A stretch of 64,000 nt of DNA. Origin: Fremontodendron californicum (taxonomy: Eukaryota > Streptophyta > Magnoliopsida > Malvales > Malvaceae). The DNA is taken from NCBI GenBank assembly GCA_030761205.1, contig JAULJL010000035.1:15355001-15419000 (forward strand). Reading direction: 5' to 3'. This document shows positions 11,142 to 20,715 of the stretch, in pieces (positions within the stretch are counted from its first letter, which is position 1; each line of letters opens with the position of its first letter). Below the pieces are notes generated by a model, which was not told where the DNA came from, ran no database searches, and worked only from the letters and a program-made list of their open reading frames with translations. The translations under genes were made by a program, and so were the position numbers.

Positions 11142-11678
11142 CTATGAGTCGAGGATATGCTTCCCATCCAGTTTTCTTACAAGCTGGCAAACAGGGTCTT
11201 TTAACATCAGATTCCCAAGATGTTGCCATTCCCTTTGGAATTGCGGCCATAAATCAAGAATTTCTCTTTGTACGTCTCCACTAGGATGCGTCTCAAGAGA
11301 AAGTTGGATATTACCCAAATTCTCCTTACTCAGTCCATCCTTAATGAATTCAATTTTATCATCTCGATTAGAGGACGGAATCCCAATAGAACGACATTTA
11401 CCGTTACACGTCCATCGTGCACACTTGTGGCAATTTGAACTCATGCGCTTTGCTCGTCGCTTCTTTGCATAAGTGCTTCTACCTGTACCTGGTAAATGCA
11501 AAACAGGAAGATATTCATCTTCACGTACCTTGGCTTCAATTATCCAACGTATGTCTTCAGGAATCCCTTTGTTCATAAGCATTCTTAATCTTTCTAATCG
11601 AACTTGGTAAAGCTTCAGTAAAATATTCCGAGGAAAAGGAGGAAATCGTTTCTGCAATCTTGTGAGAATATCATCCAT
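11142..11678 (-). CDS. Cysteine-rich nucleic-acid-binding-like protein (carlavirus/vitivirus CRP-like), E2 copy
   Basis: 178 aa. The centre carries GRSTYAKKRRAKR (66-78) followed by a four-Cys finger, C83-x2-C86-x4-C91-x3-C95. A 'GRS-aromatic-A-basic' arginine/lysine tract leading into a C4 finger is the diagnostic layout of the small cysteine-rich proteins encoded by the 3'-most ORF of carlaviruses and vitiviruses (families Carla_C4 / Viral_NABP). In those viruses they bind nucleic acid, enter the nucleus and often suppress RNA silencing. The N-terminal 60 residues are Leu/Arg-rich; the C-terminal 70 have no family I recognise. It is longer than the viral proteins (about 90-140 aa) and the Cys loop is shorter, so homology is distant. 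It lies between the integrase tail and LOG in E2, E3 and E4, always open. Suppressor activity here is inference. Confidence 0.72.
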   Translation of the reverse strand: MDDILTRLQKRFPPFPRNILLKLYQVRLERLRMLMNKGIPEDIRWIIEAKVREDEYLPVLHLPGTGRSTYAKKRRAKRMSSNCHKCARWTCNGKCRSIGIPSSNRDDKIEFIKDGLSKENLGNIQLSLETHPSGDVQREILDLWPQFQREWQHLGNLMLKDPVCQLVRKLDGKHILDS

Positions 11679-11712
11679 CTTGAAAAAAAATGAAAAAGAA
11701 ATTGAAAGAGAA

Positions 11713-11721
11713 ATTTATATA
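11713..11721 (-). promoter_or_regulatory. TATA-like box upstream of the finger-protein ORF, E2
   Basis: TATATAAAT on the minus strand, about 35 bases before ATG 11678, in a block conserved between E2, E3 and E4 (32057-32065, 43836-43844). A T-rich TTTTTTTTCAAG directly before the ATG could instead be a splice acceptor. Confidence 0.45.
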
Positions 11722-11822
11722 CAATATCAGTTTTGTGGGTAGCTGATGGAACCGACTTAAATAATCACGGAGTACCGTTATCCGCCATTTAACCGGGGTT
11801 AAAAAAAAAATTATATTTACAT

Positions 11823-14561
11823 CTAGTTATTTTCAAAACAAGGATCAGAAAGAAAAACAACCTCTTCTTGAGTAACATGATTTTCCAAAAAAAGTTTGAG
11901 TCTTTGTCCATTTACCTTGAATACGTTACCATTTTGAGGATTCTCAATGTCAACTGCTCCATAATGATACACATGCTTAACCACAAATGGGCCAGTCCAT
12001 CTTGATCTCAACTTACCAGGAAATATGTGAAGTCTAGAATTATAAAGTAGAACTTTTTGCCCAACATCAAATGTTTTTCTTGAAATTAACTTGTCATGAA
12101 AGGCTTTAGTTCTTTCTTTATGAATTTTAGAATTCTCATATGCATCATTTCTGAGTTCCTCAAACTTTTGTTTCCAACAATGCTTAACCTGAAAAGAATT
12201 TAACAAAGAATCAATGTGTGAAATTTCTGAAGCATTATCAAACTCACATTCAATTAAATAAGCTTCTAAAGGATCATGGAATGTGGTAGTGGTGAGATGT
12301 TCATGAACAAGTTCTTCAATGAAATCCACTTCATGTACTTCTGAATCATCACCAGGTTGCTTGCAAGTGTTGAACACATTTAATTCTAAAGTCATATTTC
12401 CAAAAGAAATGTTCAAAATACCATTCCTGCAATTTATCAGAGCATTAGAAGTTGCAAGAAATGGACGGCCTAATATAACAGGAATTTGAACATTTGGATT
12501 TGAAACAGGATGTGTGTCCAAAACAATAAAATCAACAGGGAAGTAAAAATTATCAATTTGAACCAAAACATCTTCAACTATCCCTCGAGGAATTTTTACA
12601 GAACGATCAGCTAGTTGAAGTGTAACAGGTGTTTCCTTGAGTTCACCTAAACCTAACTGTTGATAAACAGAAAAAGGCAAAAGATTAACACTAGCACCAA
12701 GATCAAGCAATGCACGTTCTATTCTAGTATTTCCAATGATGCATGAGATTGTTGGACATCCAGGATCTTTGAATTTTGGTGGAGTAAGGTGCTGAATGAT
12801 TGAGCTCACACTTTCCGTCAGAAATGCTTTCTTTTGTACATTATGTTTCCTTTTAACTGTGCACATGTCCTTCAAAAATTTAGCATAAGATGGAACTTGT
12901 TTAATTGCATCCAATAAAGGAATGTTAATCTTAACTTGTTTGAAAAGTTCATAAATTTTTGCATTTTGATTCAAATTCTTTATTGTTTGCAACCTTTGAG
13001 GAAAAGGAGCAGGATGCATACCTTTTTCTTTGTCCAAATTTTCAAGAAGTTCAGACTTACCATCATCCTTACCATTACTTTTCGGAGGGGAAAGAGGATC
13101 TTGGTCTTTTGATGGAATCTTTTTGTCAATTGCCTTTCCACTTCGAAGAGTTGTGATAGAACTGGCATTTTCCTGTTGAGTTTCATTGGAGCAAGAAACA
13201 AGACATTGAGTAGAAGGGTTAGGCTGAGGTTGAGCAGGAAACTTACCTTTTTCTTGAGTGCGTAATGAAGCTGTCAATGTGGACAAGGTGTTTTTGATCT
13301 CATTGATGTCCTGTGAAGTCCGGCTATTCACATTTGCTTGTGTTTGCATGAATGCTTGCAATGTCTCTTCCAAGGTTTGTACACGTGAAGGTTGATAGGA
13401 AAAAGTGTTGCCCGGCTTTTGAGATTGTGGTACCTGAACATGATTATTATTCCGCCAACTGAAGTTGGGATGATTTCTCCATTCAGGGTTATACGTTTCA
13501 GAGTAAGGAGAAGGAAAAGGTTTTTTAAATGTGTTTATGGAATTTACTTGATCATGCAACGCTTCTTTAAGAATGGGAATGTTTGGACATTCAGAAGTGG
13601 GGTGTCCCATGATTTCACAAATTCCACAACTTTCTTCATTTTTAACCGTTTTGACTTCTTTTACTTCTCTAAGTTCCATGGCTTCAATCTTTCTAGCCAA
13701 ATTAGCTACTTTAGCTTTTATCTCATCTTCTTGACTAAAATGATATTTACCTCTGTTAGAAAAAAGATTAGATCTATTGGAACTTTCAGAGGAATTATCT
13801 GTGTGCCAGGCTTGAGAGTTATCTGCCAAATGGTCTAGGTAGTCAAAGGCTTCTTCAGGTTCTTTTTCTAGAAACTCACCGTTACACATTGTTTCAACAA
13901 ATTGTTTAGTTTCGGGAGTTAAACTTTCATAAAAGAAACTAATAAGACGCCATTTTTCAAAACCATGATGTGGACAAGAACTTAACAAATCTTTAAAACG
14001 CTCCCAGCACTGAAAAAATGCTTCATTTTGATTTTGATTGAAATTTTGAATCTGTCTTTTCAAAGCAGTAGTTTTATGTGCTGGGAAAAATTTCTTTAGA
14101 AACTCAGTTTGTAATTCTTGCCATGTGCCAATTGACCTTGGTTTTAAATTATGAAGCCAAATTTTTGCTTTATCTTTTAAAGAAAAAGGAAATAATTTTA
14201 GCTTGACAATTTCATTTGTACATTGTTGGTCATTAAAGGTGACACATACATCTTCGAAGTCTTTTAGAAACGAGTAAGCACTTTCCGATTCTAACCCATG
14301 GAAATTTGGAAGCAAAGCTATCATACCTGGTTTAAAACGAAAGTTGTTTGCATTGAGAGGAAAAATAAAACAAGAGGGTGATGAGCTTCGAGTTGGTTGC
14401 AAGTAGTCACGCATGGTGCGTACTTGTCTGTTCTCATCTTCAGCATGAACACTTTCATTGTCAGCCATGGTAGGAGTTGTATTAGAAAGATTACCTGAAA
14501 AAGTTTCACAATAAAATCTAACTAAACGACGAGATCTAAAATCACGTCGCCAAACAAGCAT
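11823..14561 (-). CDS. Gag-protease polyprotein with integrase C-terminal tail (RT, RNase H, IN core deleted), E2
   Basis: A 912-aa open frame. The likely start is the internal Met of MADNESVHAED (ATG near 14468), since the first 30 residues are leader-like. The retrotransposon Gag domain (about 90-270) includes LKDKAKIWLHNLKP and FQCWERFKDLLSSCPHHG. A CCHC knuckle CGICEIMGHPTSEC lies at about 311-325. A retropepsin-type protease with ALLDLGASVNLLP sits near 620; DLGAS in place of DSGAS is usual in Athila-like elements. After LGRPFLATSN and a short linker, the frame jumps to an integrase C-terminal tail (about 804-912: RKTFDVGQKVLLYNSRLHIF, SRWTGPFVV). The whole RT-RNase H-IN core is absent without a frame break. 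It probably forms particles and processes itself, but needs polymerase and integrase from a partner. Confidence 0.9.
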   Translation of the reverse strand: MLVWRRDFRSRRLVRFYCETFSGNLSNTTPTMADNESVHAEDENRQVRTMRDYLQPTRSSSPSCFIFPLNANNFRFKPGMIALLPNFHGLESESAYSFLKDFEDVCVTFNDQQCTNEIVKLKLFPFSLKDKAKIWLHNLKPRSIGTWQELQTEFLKKFFPAHKTTALKRQIQNFNQNQNEAFFQCWERFKDLLSSCPHHGFEKWRLISFFYESLTPETKQFVETMCNGEFLEKEPEEAFDYLDHLADNSQAWHTDNSSESSNRSNLFSNRGKYHFSQEDEIKAKVANLARKIEAMELREVKEVKTVKNEESCGICEIMGHPTSECPNIPILKEALHDQVNSINTFKKPFPSPYSETYNPEWRNHPNFSWRNNNHVQVPQSQKPGNTFSYQPSRVQTLEETLQAFMQTQANVNSRTSQDINEIKNTLSTLTASLRTQEKGKFPAQPQPNPSTQCLVSCSNETQQENASSITTLRSGKAIDKKIPSKDQDPLSPPKSNGKDDGKSELLENLDKEKGMHPAPFPQRLQTIKNLNQNAKIYELFKQVKINIPLLDAIKQVPSYAKFLKDMCTVKRKHNVQKKAFLTESVSSIIQHLTPPKFKDPGCPTISCIIGNTRIERALLDLGASVNLLPFSVYQQLGLGELKETPVTLQLADRSVKIPRGIVEDVLVQIDNFYFPVDFIVLDTHPVSNPNVQIPVILGRPFLATSNALINCRNGILNISFGNMTLELNVFNTCKQPGDDSEVHEVDFIEELVHEHLTTTTFHDPLEAYLIECEFDNASEISHIDSLLNSFQVKHCWKQKFEELRNDAYENSKIHKERTKAFHDKLISRKTFDVGQKVLLYNSRLHIFPGKLRSRWTGPFVVKHVYHYGAVDIENPQNGNVFKVNGQRLKLFLENHVTQEEVVFLSDPCFENN

Positions 14562-14584
14562 AAAACAAAGTTAATATACAGATT

Positions 14585-14752
14585 AGGCGGTATAACCAGC
14601 CAATAAAAATAAAACAAAGTTAATATACAATATAAATATAAATATATAGAAAATTAGGCGGTATAACCAGCCAATAAAAATAAATATATACAAAATTAGG
14701 CGGTATAACCAGCCAATAAAAATAAATTAGGCGGTATAACCAGCCAATAAAA
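14585..14752 (-). repeat. Leader stem-loop repeats (four copies) between PBS and gag, E2
   Basis: AGGCGGTATAACCAGCCAAT occurs at 14585, 14656, 14698 and 14729, separated by AT-rich spacers. As RNA on the sense strand each unit reads GGCTGGTTATACCGCC, which can fold as GGC/GCC plus GGT/ACC around a TAT loop with one bulge. The position just downstream of the PBS fits an RNA packaging or dimerisation signal. Confidence 0.75.
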
Positions 14753-14790
14753 AATAAATATATTTATAAACTTATATACTTAGTATTGCT

Positions 14791-14808
14791 TCCCCGGCAA
14801 CGGCGCCA
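14791..14808 (-). other. Primer-binding site for tRNA-Asp (E2)
   Basis: The plus strand TCCCCGGCAACGGCGCCA equals the 3' end (with CCA) of plant tRNA-Asp(GUC); the sense strand reads TGGCGCCGTTGCCGGGGA, 6 bases inside the 5' LTR. This PBS is typical of Athila-like elements. Confidence 0.92.
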
Positions 14809-14814
14809 AAAACT

Positions 14815-16297
14815 TGATGGAGACTCAATTAAGAGTCGTAAACCCAAGTGCAGGTTATGTTCAAGTAATAAATTCTCGGGTGTCCGAGGTCGAACCACAA
14901 GGAAGCGTATTAGTAAGTATAAGTTTATAAATATATAAGAAAAAGAAAGTAAACAAGATATTAGGGAATCAACAACAAAATAAGATAAACAAGATATTAG
15001 AGAACAAAATAAACAAGATATAAAAGAAATTAAACAAGATATAAACAACAATAAGAAAAGATGTTGAGGTTAGAGAATCCACTCTTGGTGTTATGCTAAG
15101 ATTAATCTTGTTTTATTACACAATTGAAATCCACACATAAGGGAGGTTCCAATCGGAAGGTTTAGCAATTCAGTCCAAATTGTCCAACGTCCATAGCATA
15201 TGATATTATGTTCATTTGGTGTCCTCAAAACTCACAAAAAGAGTCCAAGCATTCCTTATGCCAAGGTATATGTCTACAACAAATCAAGGTTATGAAACCA
15301 AGCATTTACTGTGCCATTTTCATTGTCAATAATGAATCAAGATCCCTACTTTGCAAGTATGATTTTAAACCAAAAGAAAATATTATCTATACTAGTGTTT
15401 ATAAATTTTAGCTCATGTTTAAGAGACTAACCTTAGCATTTACCAAGAGCTTCACCTCATCACCTCAACAATATGATTAGCAACACATACTAGATATGAA
15501 TAAAATGAAAAGAAATGTAAGAAACATAAGTAAATAAAGAAAAAGAAAACTAGAGAAAGAAGAAGAAAACTTAGAGAATGTTATTACAATGGCTAATATC
15601 CTACCAATGTATCCTGTATCCCAATACTCATCCAAGGCCCTCTATTTATACACATTTTGGAGGGCTAAATGACAAGAGACAAGCTTTACAAATTTCAAAG
15701 GTAGGTATAATAGGTGGGTGCATTTTTCTAACAATTTTCGTCATATTGTATGACAATTCTGATCAGCCAGCTTGATGGTCGATTTTGTCAATGTTGGAGG
15801 CTCGATCTGATAAAATGTTCTTCTAGAAAAATATACCCCTATCAGTTACGGATCCATAGCCGTTGGAATCAGATCATTTGCGCACGTGGATCGGGAGATA
15901 TGGTCAAAATACCAAAACGGTGCAGAACAGACGTCATTGCACATCAGCCAACTTGATGGTCGATTTCGCTAGGGAAAACGACTCCGTTTCAAGAAGTGTA
16001 AAACATGAAAAAGATAGATATGCCTCTTAGCTTTGCAGGGATACAAAGTTCAGCCTTATTGCTTCAGTGAAACTCGAGATATAGCTGATATGGCAAAAGG
16101 TGTCGGAACTGGAACTGAACTGGATTTGCCCTTAATTCTAGTAATCTGAAATCACTCAAAGAAACTTGTGAAAAACACCAAATTACATAAAAATATAAAA
16201 GATCATAAACACAATTAGACTAAACAATAATAACTCGTATTTGACACAAAACAATAATAAAACATAACTAAAAACTATATAATTATACGAGTTATCA
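14815..16297 (-). repeat. 5' LTR of E2
   Basis: 1483 bp, TGAT...ATCA. I found no mismatch to 6860-8342 in the stretches I compared. TATA box (minus) at 15643-15650. Confidence 0.95.
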
Positions 16298-16613
16298 GGT
16301 CCCAAAACTGGAGGGCTGCCCTGATCATGGACTCCTCAATTAACACTAGGATGAGCGAAGCAATCTGGCCATATTTTTCAGAAAATTTCTTCTTCCTTTC
16401 CCACGTCATTCGTTCCCAAATATCGGCCAACTCAGTTAAGTTATTCTGTGTGAGTTCCAAATTTATTCTTTCGGGTAGACTCGGGATATAACCTTCAATC
16501 AAACAGTCTCCCCCTTTTTGTTGCACATTTCTTGCCCATTCTTGCACATCTACCAGCGATTCACACATGACGCTTACGGATGATGAGATAATCTGACGTT
16601 CGGTGGGCTTCAT
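16298..16613 (-). pseudogene. Ogre-like ORF1, N-terminal part
   Basis: The minus-strand ORF starts at ATG 16613 (MKPTERQIISSS) and carries LADIWERMTWERKKKFSEKY and IRAALQFWD, the N-terminal landmarks of DUF7745-type proteins. It is cut at the E2 target site. Removing E2 and one GGTCC copy rejoins it in phase with 6854 downwards, so this and 5008-6859 were one gene of about 720 codons. Confidence 0.8.
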
Positions 16614-17680
16614 GAGAAATTAACTTGCTGAAAGATACTTTTGAGAATAATACCTCGACGTGGAATGCTAATGTGATGCCAATGTAAGTTATGCAGAGCA
16701 ACATAAAAGGAAAACTCGTCAGTATATCCACATGAAAGAATTCAAAGAACAAATGAATAAAGAGGCCCGACATTATTTATTTACATGAAATAACAAATAT
16801 TTTGAGAAAAACTTATTTTGGAAAAACTTCGGTCCTTGCCTACGAAGGACTTAATTAGGGTGTTCGTTCACCCTAAAAATCGCGAAGTGAACCAACGCGG
16901 ATATTTGGGCCGTTTCGGTCACTTCCTACTTCGTGGTTCGAAAGTAAACAAAAGTAGTGACAGGTAAGAAGCGTTCCTTCATGTGTCCTAATTTCGGGTG
17001 AATTTACAGACGTCGGATAAGATAGGCTCTACCTAGGGAGAGTTTCTCATGGCATTCTAATATGAGGTTCGGATTCGCAATCTAAAGGTCTTCAAATTGG
17101 TCCTCGTTGTCGCCTACGAAGGCTAGCAAGGCCCCCGATCCTTACCCATTATAGGCTTCCAAAGGAAAAGGTTCAATTCGAGCGAGAGATTTTTCTCAAG
17201 CCCGTGCGGAGATTATTATCTCTCGAGAGCGTAGGTACTTCCTATCTCTAAAAGCGTTTCGCTAGCCCATGCGGAGGTTATTACCTCACGAGAGCGTAGG
17301 TACTTTACTTTCTCCTAAAGGGATGTAGCTCGGGTATAGAGCTTATGTATGAAATGCACGTGTCCGTGTGTGAGAAGGAATAAACAAACCTTCGACTACC
17401 TGTTTACGACTCTTTATTCTAATCATCCCTTAATTACTAGAATCATAATATATATATATAATGAATAAAAAAAAAAATATAATAAAAAAATGAGAATAAA
17501 GAATCAACAAATATCAAAGCACAAATGCAAGCAAAATAATGAGAATGACGACAATAAATAAACAGCCGAATTAATAGATAAAGAAAATCAAAAACAAGAG
17601 AATTAAAATTAAAGGCCGATTAAATCCATTAAATCGAGATTTTAAGATAACACATGACTAATTTATGGCTCGACTCTCAA
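16614..17680 (-). other. Leader of the Ogre-like element
   Basis: About 1.07 kb between PBS and ORF1. It contains a duplicated block, AGCCCGTGCGGAGATTATTA (about 17199) and AGCCCATGCGGAGGTTATTA (about 17264), each followed by CGAGAGCGTAGGTACTT. AT-rich from 17440 to 17640. No ORF is supported. Confidence 0.5.
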
Positions 17681-17701
17681 AGTTCCCTAGTGGAGTCGCC
17701 A
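17681..17701 (-). other. Primer-binding site of the Ogre-like element
   Basis: The sense strand reads TGGCGACTCCACTAGGGAAC, three bases inside the LTR. A PBS beginning TGGCGACTC is characteristic of Ogre/Tat elements, where it has been assigned to tRNA-Arg. I cannot check the tRNA match here. Confidence 0.65.
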
Positions 17702-18129
17702 AGCTGTCATAACGGTTTTTCGACCGCTAGACGAATTTGAAAACAATAATGGAGTCACCACCAATCTTTTTTTGCTAGGTGTGATTGGCCACCTATTAGA
17801 ACCGGTTTTAGTAAAATATTTAAAAAAATAATTAAAACATTTTGTAAAACCAATTTCGAAGTCCGCGTTTTGAACCAGAGAGTAAAACATAATTGGGTTC
17901 GGGAGTCAGTTACGTGCGGGGAAGAATTAGCACCCCCGCAACGCCCGTTTAGAAAAAGGTACCATTTAATCACGTGTTATCTTAAATCTCGATTTAATGG
18001 ACTTGACATCACTATTTAAAAATAATTCTCTTTTATTTTTGTTTTAAAAAAAAAACATGTTTATTTATTTTTGAATTTTTTTTGAACTGTTATTATTTTT
18101 GTTTTCAAAAAAACGAAAGTGAACATAAA

Positions 18130-18960
18130 TTTATTATCGAAAATACTCATTAAATATTTCCAACACTCTTGGTGATATTTAACGAGATCTTCTCACCTCG
18201 AGATATCTTAGGAATCACAACCGTGATATCCTTCGAATTCCGTCGTCGGCAATTTACGTCCATTTTTTATTTGAATGCGTATGATGCAAATATTTAAATA
18301 TTGGATGCACACGACTTAGCATATAAGACATATGATTAAATACATAATTATGAAATTAAACATGCAAATCGTAATATTAAAAACAAGAGCATAGAGAAAT
18401 ATCGAGCGCATAAACATTCACTATTTATTCATTTTTATTATTTCCATTTTTTAAACGAATTTTGTATTGAGTATATCGCTAAATACTCCCACCACTCGTG
18501 GTGATATTTAACGAAATTCTCTCACCTCAAGATATTTTAGGAATCACTACCGTGACGTCCTTTGAATTCCGTCGCCGGTTAATCCGTATTCACCGATTTT
18601 ATTTAAACGCGAACGATGCGAATAAAATATTGAATGCACACGATTTAGCATATAACATGTACGAATAAAGGCCTAATTATACGATCAAATGCACGACATA
18701 ATGTTCAAAAACACGAGCATGACGAAATATCAGATACGTGAATGTTCATTTTTATTCGTTCTCCTTATTTTGATTATTTCCATAAATGAAGACGAATTTT
18801 TGTATTGAGCATATCGCTAAGTACTCCCACTACTCGTGGTGATACTTAACGAAATTCTCTCAACTCGGGATATCTTGGGAATCACAACCGTGACGTCCTT
18901 CGAATTTTGTCGTCGGCAAATCCGTATTCATCCTTTTTGTTATACGAATGCACGTGATGC
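18130..18960. repeat. Tandem block of about 340 bp, three diverged copies, in the Ogre LTR
   Basis: Shared text such as GGTGATATTTAACGA, TCTCACCTCGAGATAT, GGAATCACAACCGTGA and GAATTCCGTCGTCGGC recurs at about 18171, 18500 and 18838. Each copy is followed by a 'gcacacga/gcacgtga...tgcga' variant. Confidence 0.75.
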
Positions 18961-19680
18961 AGACAAAACAATAAAACAGTGCAAAGTGCAGAAAATTTAT
19001 TTGTCTTGAAAATTCATTCATTTTTTGTTTTACTACTAATATTTTTTATTTTTATCATTTTTTTACTCATTTTTTTTATTATTATTATTTTTATTATTTT
19101 TTACTTTTATCCTTTTTTTTTACTATTATAGTATTTTATTTTTTATTATATTCATTTTTTATTTAAATTCATTTTTATTTTTTATCTTCTTTTTTATTTT
19201 TATTTTTACTTCCACTAATATCATATTTTTATTATTTATTTTTTTATTCTCATTTTTACTAAGATCATATTTTTATTATTTTTTTATTAACCTTTACGAT
19301 TATCATATTTTATTATTATTATTATTTTTTTTACTCTTATTATTTTCATTTTATTACCACCATATTTTTATTTTTTTATATCATATTTTTTATATTTTAA
19401 TAACATCATATTTTTGTATTATTATTTTTTTTATATCTTTATTAATGTTATATTTTTTATATTTTTACTATTATCATTGCTTTTTTATTTTTTTATTTCT
19501 TTTATTTTTTACTATTATCTTTATTTTTCATTTATTATATTTTTTTACTTATCATTATTATTATTATCTTATTATTATATATATTTTTTTTAAAAATAAA
19601 AAAAAAAACGATATACATATATAAATATAAATATAAAAATATATATATAAAAAGGAAAAAAAAAAACAAAAAGAAAAAAT

Positions 19681-19870
19681 CAGGTCGGGTCCACACGCGG
19701 GTCCCGTGACTCGACCCACTTGAACAGAAAAAAAAAATTACATACAGGTCGGGTCAGGTCCACACGCAGGTCCCGTGACCCGACCCGCTTGTACAGAAGA
19801 AAAAAAAATTACAAACGGGTCGGGTCCAGGCGCGGACCCACGCGCGGGTCCCTGGACCCGACCCGCTTAG
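19681..19870. repeat. GC-rich tandem repeat of 60-70 bp, three copies, in the Ogre LTR
   Basis: Each unit has CAGGTCGGGTC...CACACGCGGGTCCC...GACCCGACCCGCTTG and a poly-A spacer. Each unit is itself an inverted repeat (GGGTCGGGTC / GACCCGACCC). Confidence 0.7.
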
Positions 19871-20556
19871 CTGGTATTTAAACCTAGCTTTTTTTTTTTA
19901 CCACTTTTACCTATTTCCAAAAAAAAAAAAAAAAAATCTTCTTTCACCTTCTCTGAAGTCACCAGCCAGACTCGCCGCCGTCGCCGTCGTCGGAGCTCCG
20001 ATTGAGAGCCAAAAGCCACCAAAATACTCGACTCGTTCTCCTCATTCCCGATCTGCAGATGGTTTTCCTCGAAACCGAACCTCCGCTCTTAGATCTGAGT
20101 CCAAACTTTTGGATTCCAAAAAAAATCTATCTCTTTTTTTGTTTTTTTCTCTTTTTTTTTTGTGTCCTCTGACCTCTATTTTTTTTTTTTTTTTTGCAGG
20201 TATGTTTCTTTGTTTTTGTTTTTGTTTTTTTTCTCTGGATCGTTCTTTTTTTTTTTTGATTCTTCCTCCCCTCCTTTTTTTCCTTGCAGATCCGATCGAA
20301 GAGGGGTTTAAAAGGGGCTCGGTGGCGTATGGTGTAAAGGGGGCTAGGGTTAGGGTGGTTGAGTGTGGGGTTTGGGTTTTGTCCGTTTTGAGGGTGGCTG
20401 GGTTGGCGTGTGGGGATGGGCTTAGGGCAGGGGCCGTTTTGGGGTGGCGTGCAGGGGTGGTGGTGGCAGGGGAGGCTAGGGTGGCAGGCGGTGGTAGGGG
20501 AGGTTGGCTGTAGGGGGGCTAGGCTTGCTAGAGTTTCAGGGTTTAGGGGTGAAAGT

Positions 20557-20650
20557 GGGCCTGCTGGGTAGCAGGCCCTATTGGATCTTTGGGCTGCTGG
20601 TTAGCAGGCCCAATTTGGCCTATTTGGGCCTGCTGGTTAGCAGGCCCAAA
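20557..20650. repeat. Three perfect or near-perfect palindromes in the Ogre LTR end
   Basis: Hairpins at 20557-20578 (GGGCCTGCT, loop GGGT), 20591-20611 (GGGCTGCT, loop GGTT) and 20623-20650 (12-bp perfect stem TTTGGGCCTGCT, loop GGTT). They lie within the first 160 bases of U3 in element sense. Confidence 0.8.
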
Positions 20651-20715
20651 CGGGCTTTGTTTTAGAAGGCCCGGGTCGGGTCCGAATCCAACCCGGGCCA
20701 AAAACGGTTGCGACA

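Larger units (their letters stand above)
6860..16297 (-). mobile_element. E2: complete LOG-carrying Athila-like non-autonomous retrotransposon
   Basis: 9438 bp, bounded by two LTRs of 1483 bp each in which I found no difference, and by the perfect TSD GGTCC. Minus-strand order: 5' LTR (16297-14815), tRNA-Asp PBS (14808-14791), stem-loop repeats, gag-protease-integrase-tail ORF, finger-protein ORF, LOG-like ORF, long 3' region, polypurine tract, 3' LTR (8342-6860). It has no reverse transcriptase or RNase H and no integrase core, so it must be mobilised in trans. This makes it comparable to gag-only terminal-repeat elements (TR-GAG), but with two extra genes. The identical LTRs imply a very recent insertion. 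It splits the ORF1 of the Ogre-like host element. Confidence 0.95.
4047..20715 (-). mobile_element. Ogre/Tat-like Ty3/gypsy retrotransposon, interrupted by E1 and E2, incomplete on the left
   Basis: Reading on the minus strand: a 3.0-kb LTR (20715 to 17705), a PBS, a leader, an extra ORF1 with a DUF7745-like region, then gag, which is cut at 4047 by E1. An additional ORF before gag, very long LTRs and a PBS beginning TGGCGACTCC are features of the Ogre/Tat group. E2 (6860-16297) is nested in ORF1. The rest of gag, pol and the 3' LTR are outside the window. The element itself lies in the reverse transcriptase region of a copia element. Confidence 0.75.
17705..20715 (-). repeat. 5' LTR of the Ogre-like element (about 3.0 kb)
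   Basis: On the plus strand it starts TGTCATAACGGTTTT and ends AAAACGGTTGCGACA, imperfect inverted ends. The start abuts the PBS and the end abuts copia reverse transcriptase sequence. Inside are a triplicated block of about 340 bp (near 18140, 18475, 18810) built around 'ctcccac...tcgtggtgatattta' and 'aatcacaaccgtgac', a T-rich low-complexity stretch (19010-19600), and a GGTCGGGTCCACACGCGGGT tandem repeat (19681-19870). The far end was placed by eye because the second LTR is not in the window. Confidence 0.7.

Noticed and set aside
11089..11472. 127-173 aa ORFs antisense to the finger protein (also 43199-43720)
   Set aside because: Length varies between copies and the frame simply mirrors the sense gene.
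14791..14808. Possible tRNA-Asp gene at the PBS
   Set aside because: Only the last 18 bases of the tRNA are present, next to an LTR; this is a primer-binding site.
20109..20513. 134-aa plus-strand ORF in the Ogre LTR
   Set aside because: Phe-rich then Gly/Val/Arg-rich translation of T-rich and G-rich low-complexity DNA; not gene-like.
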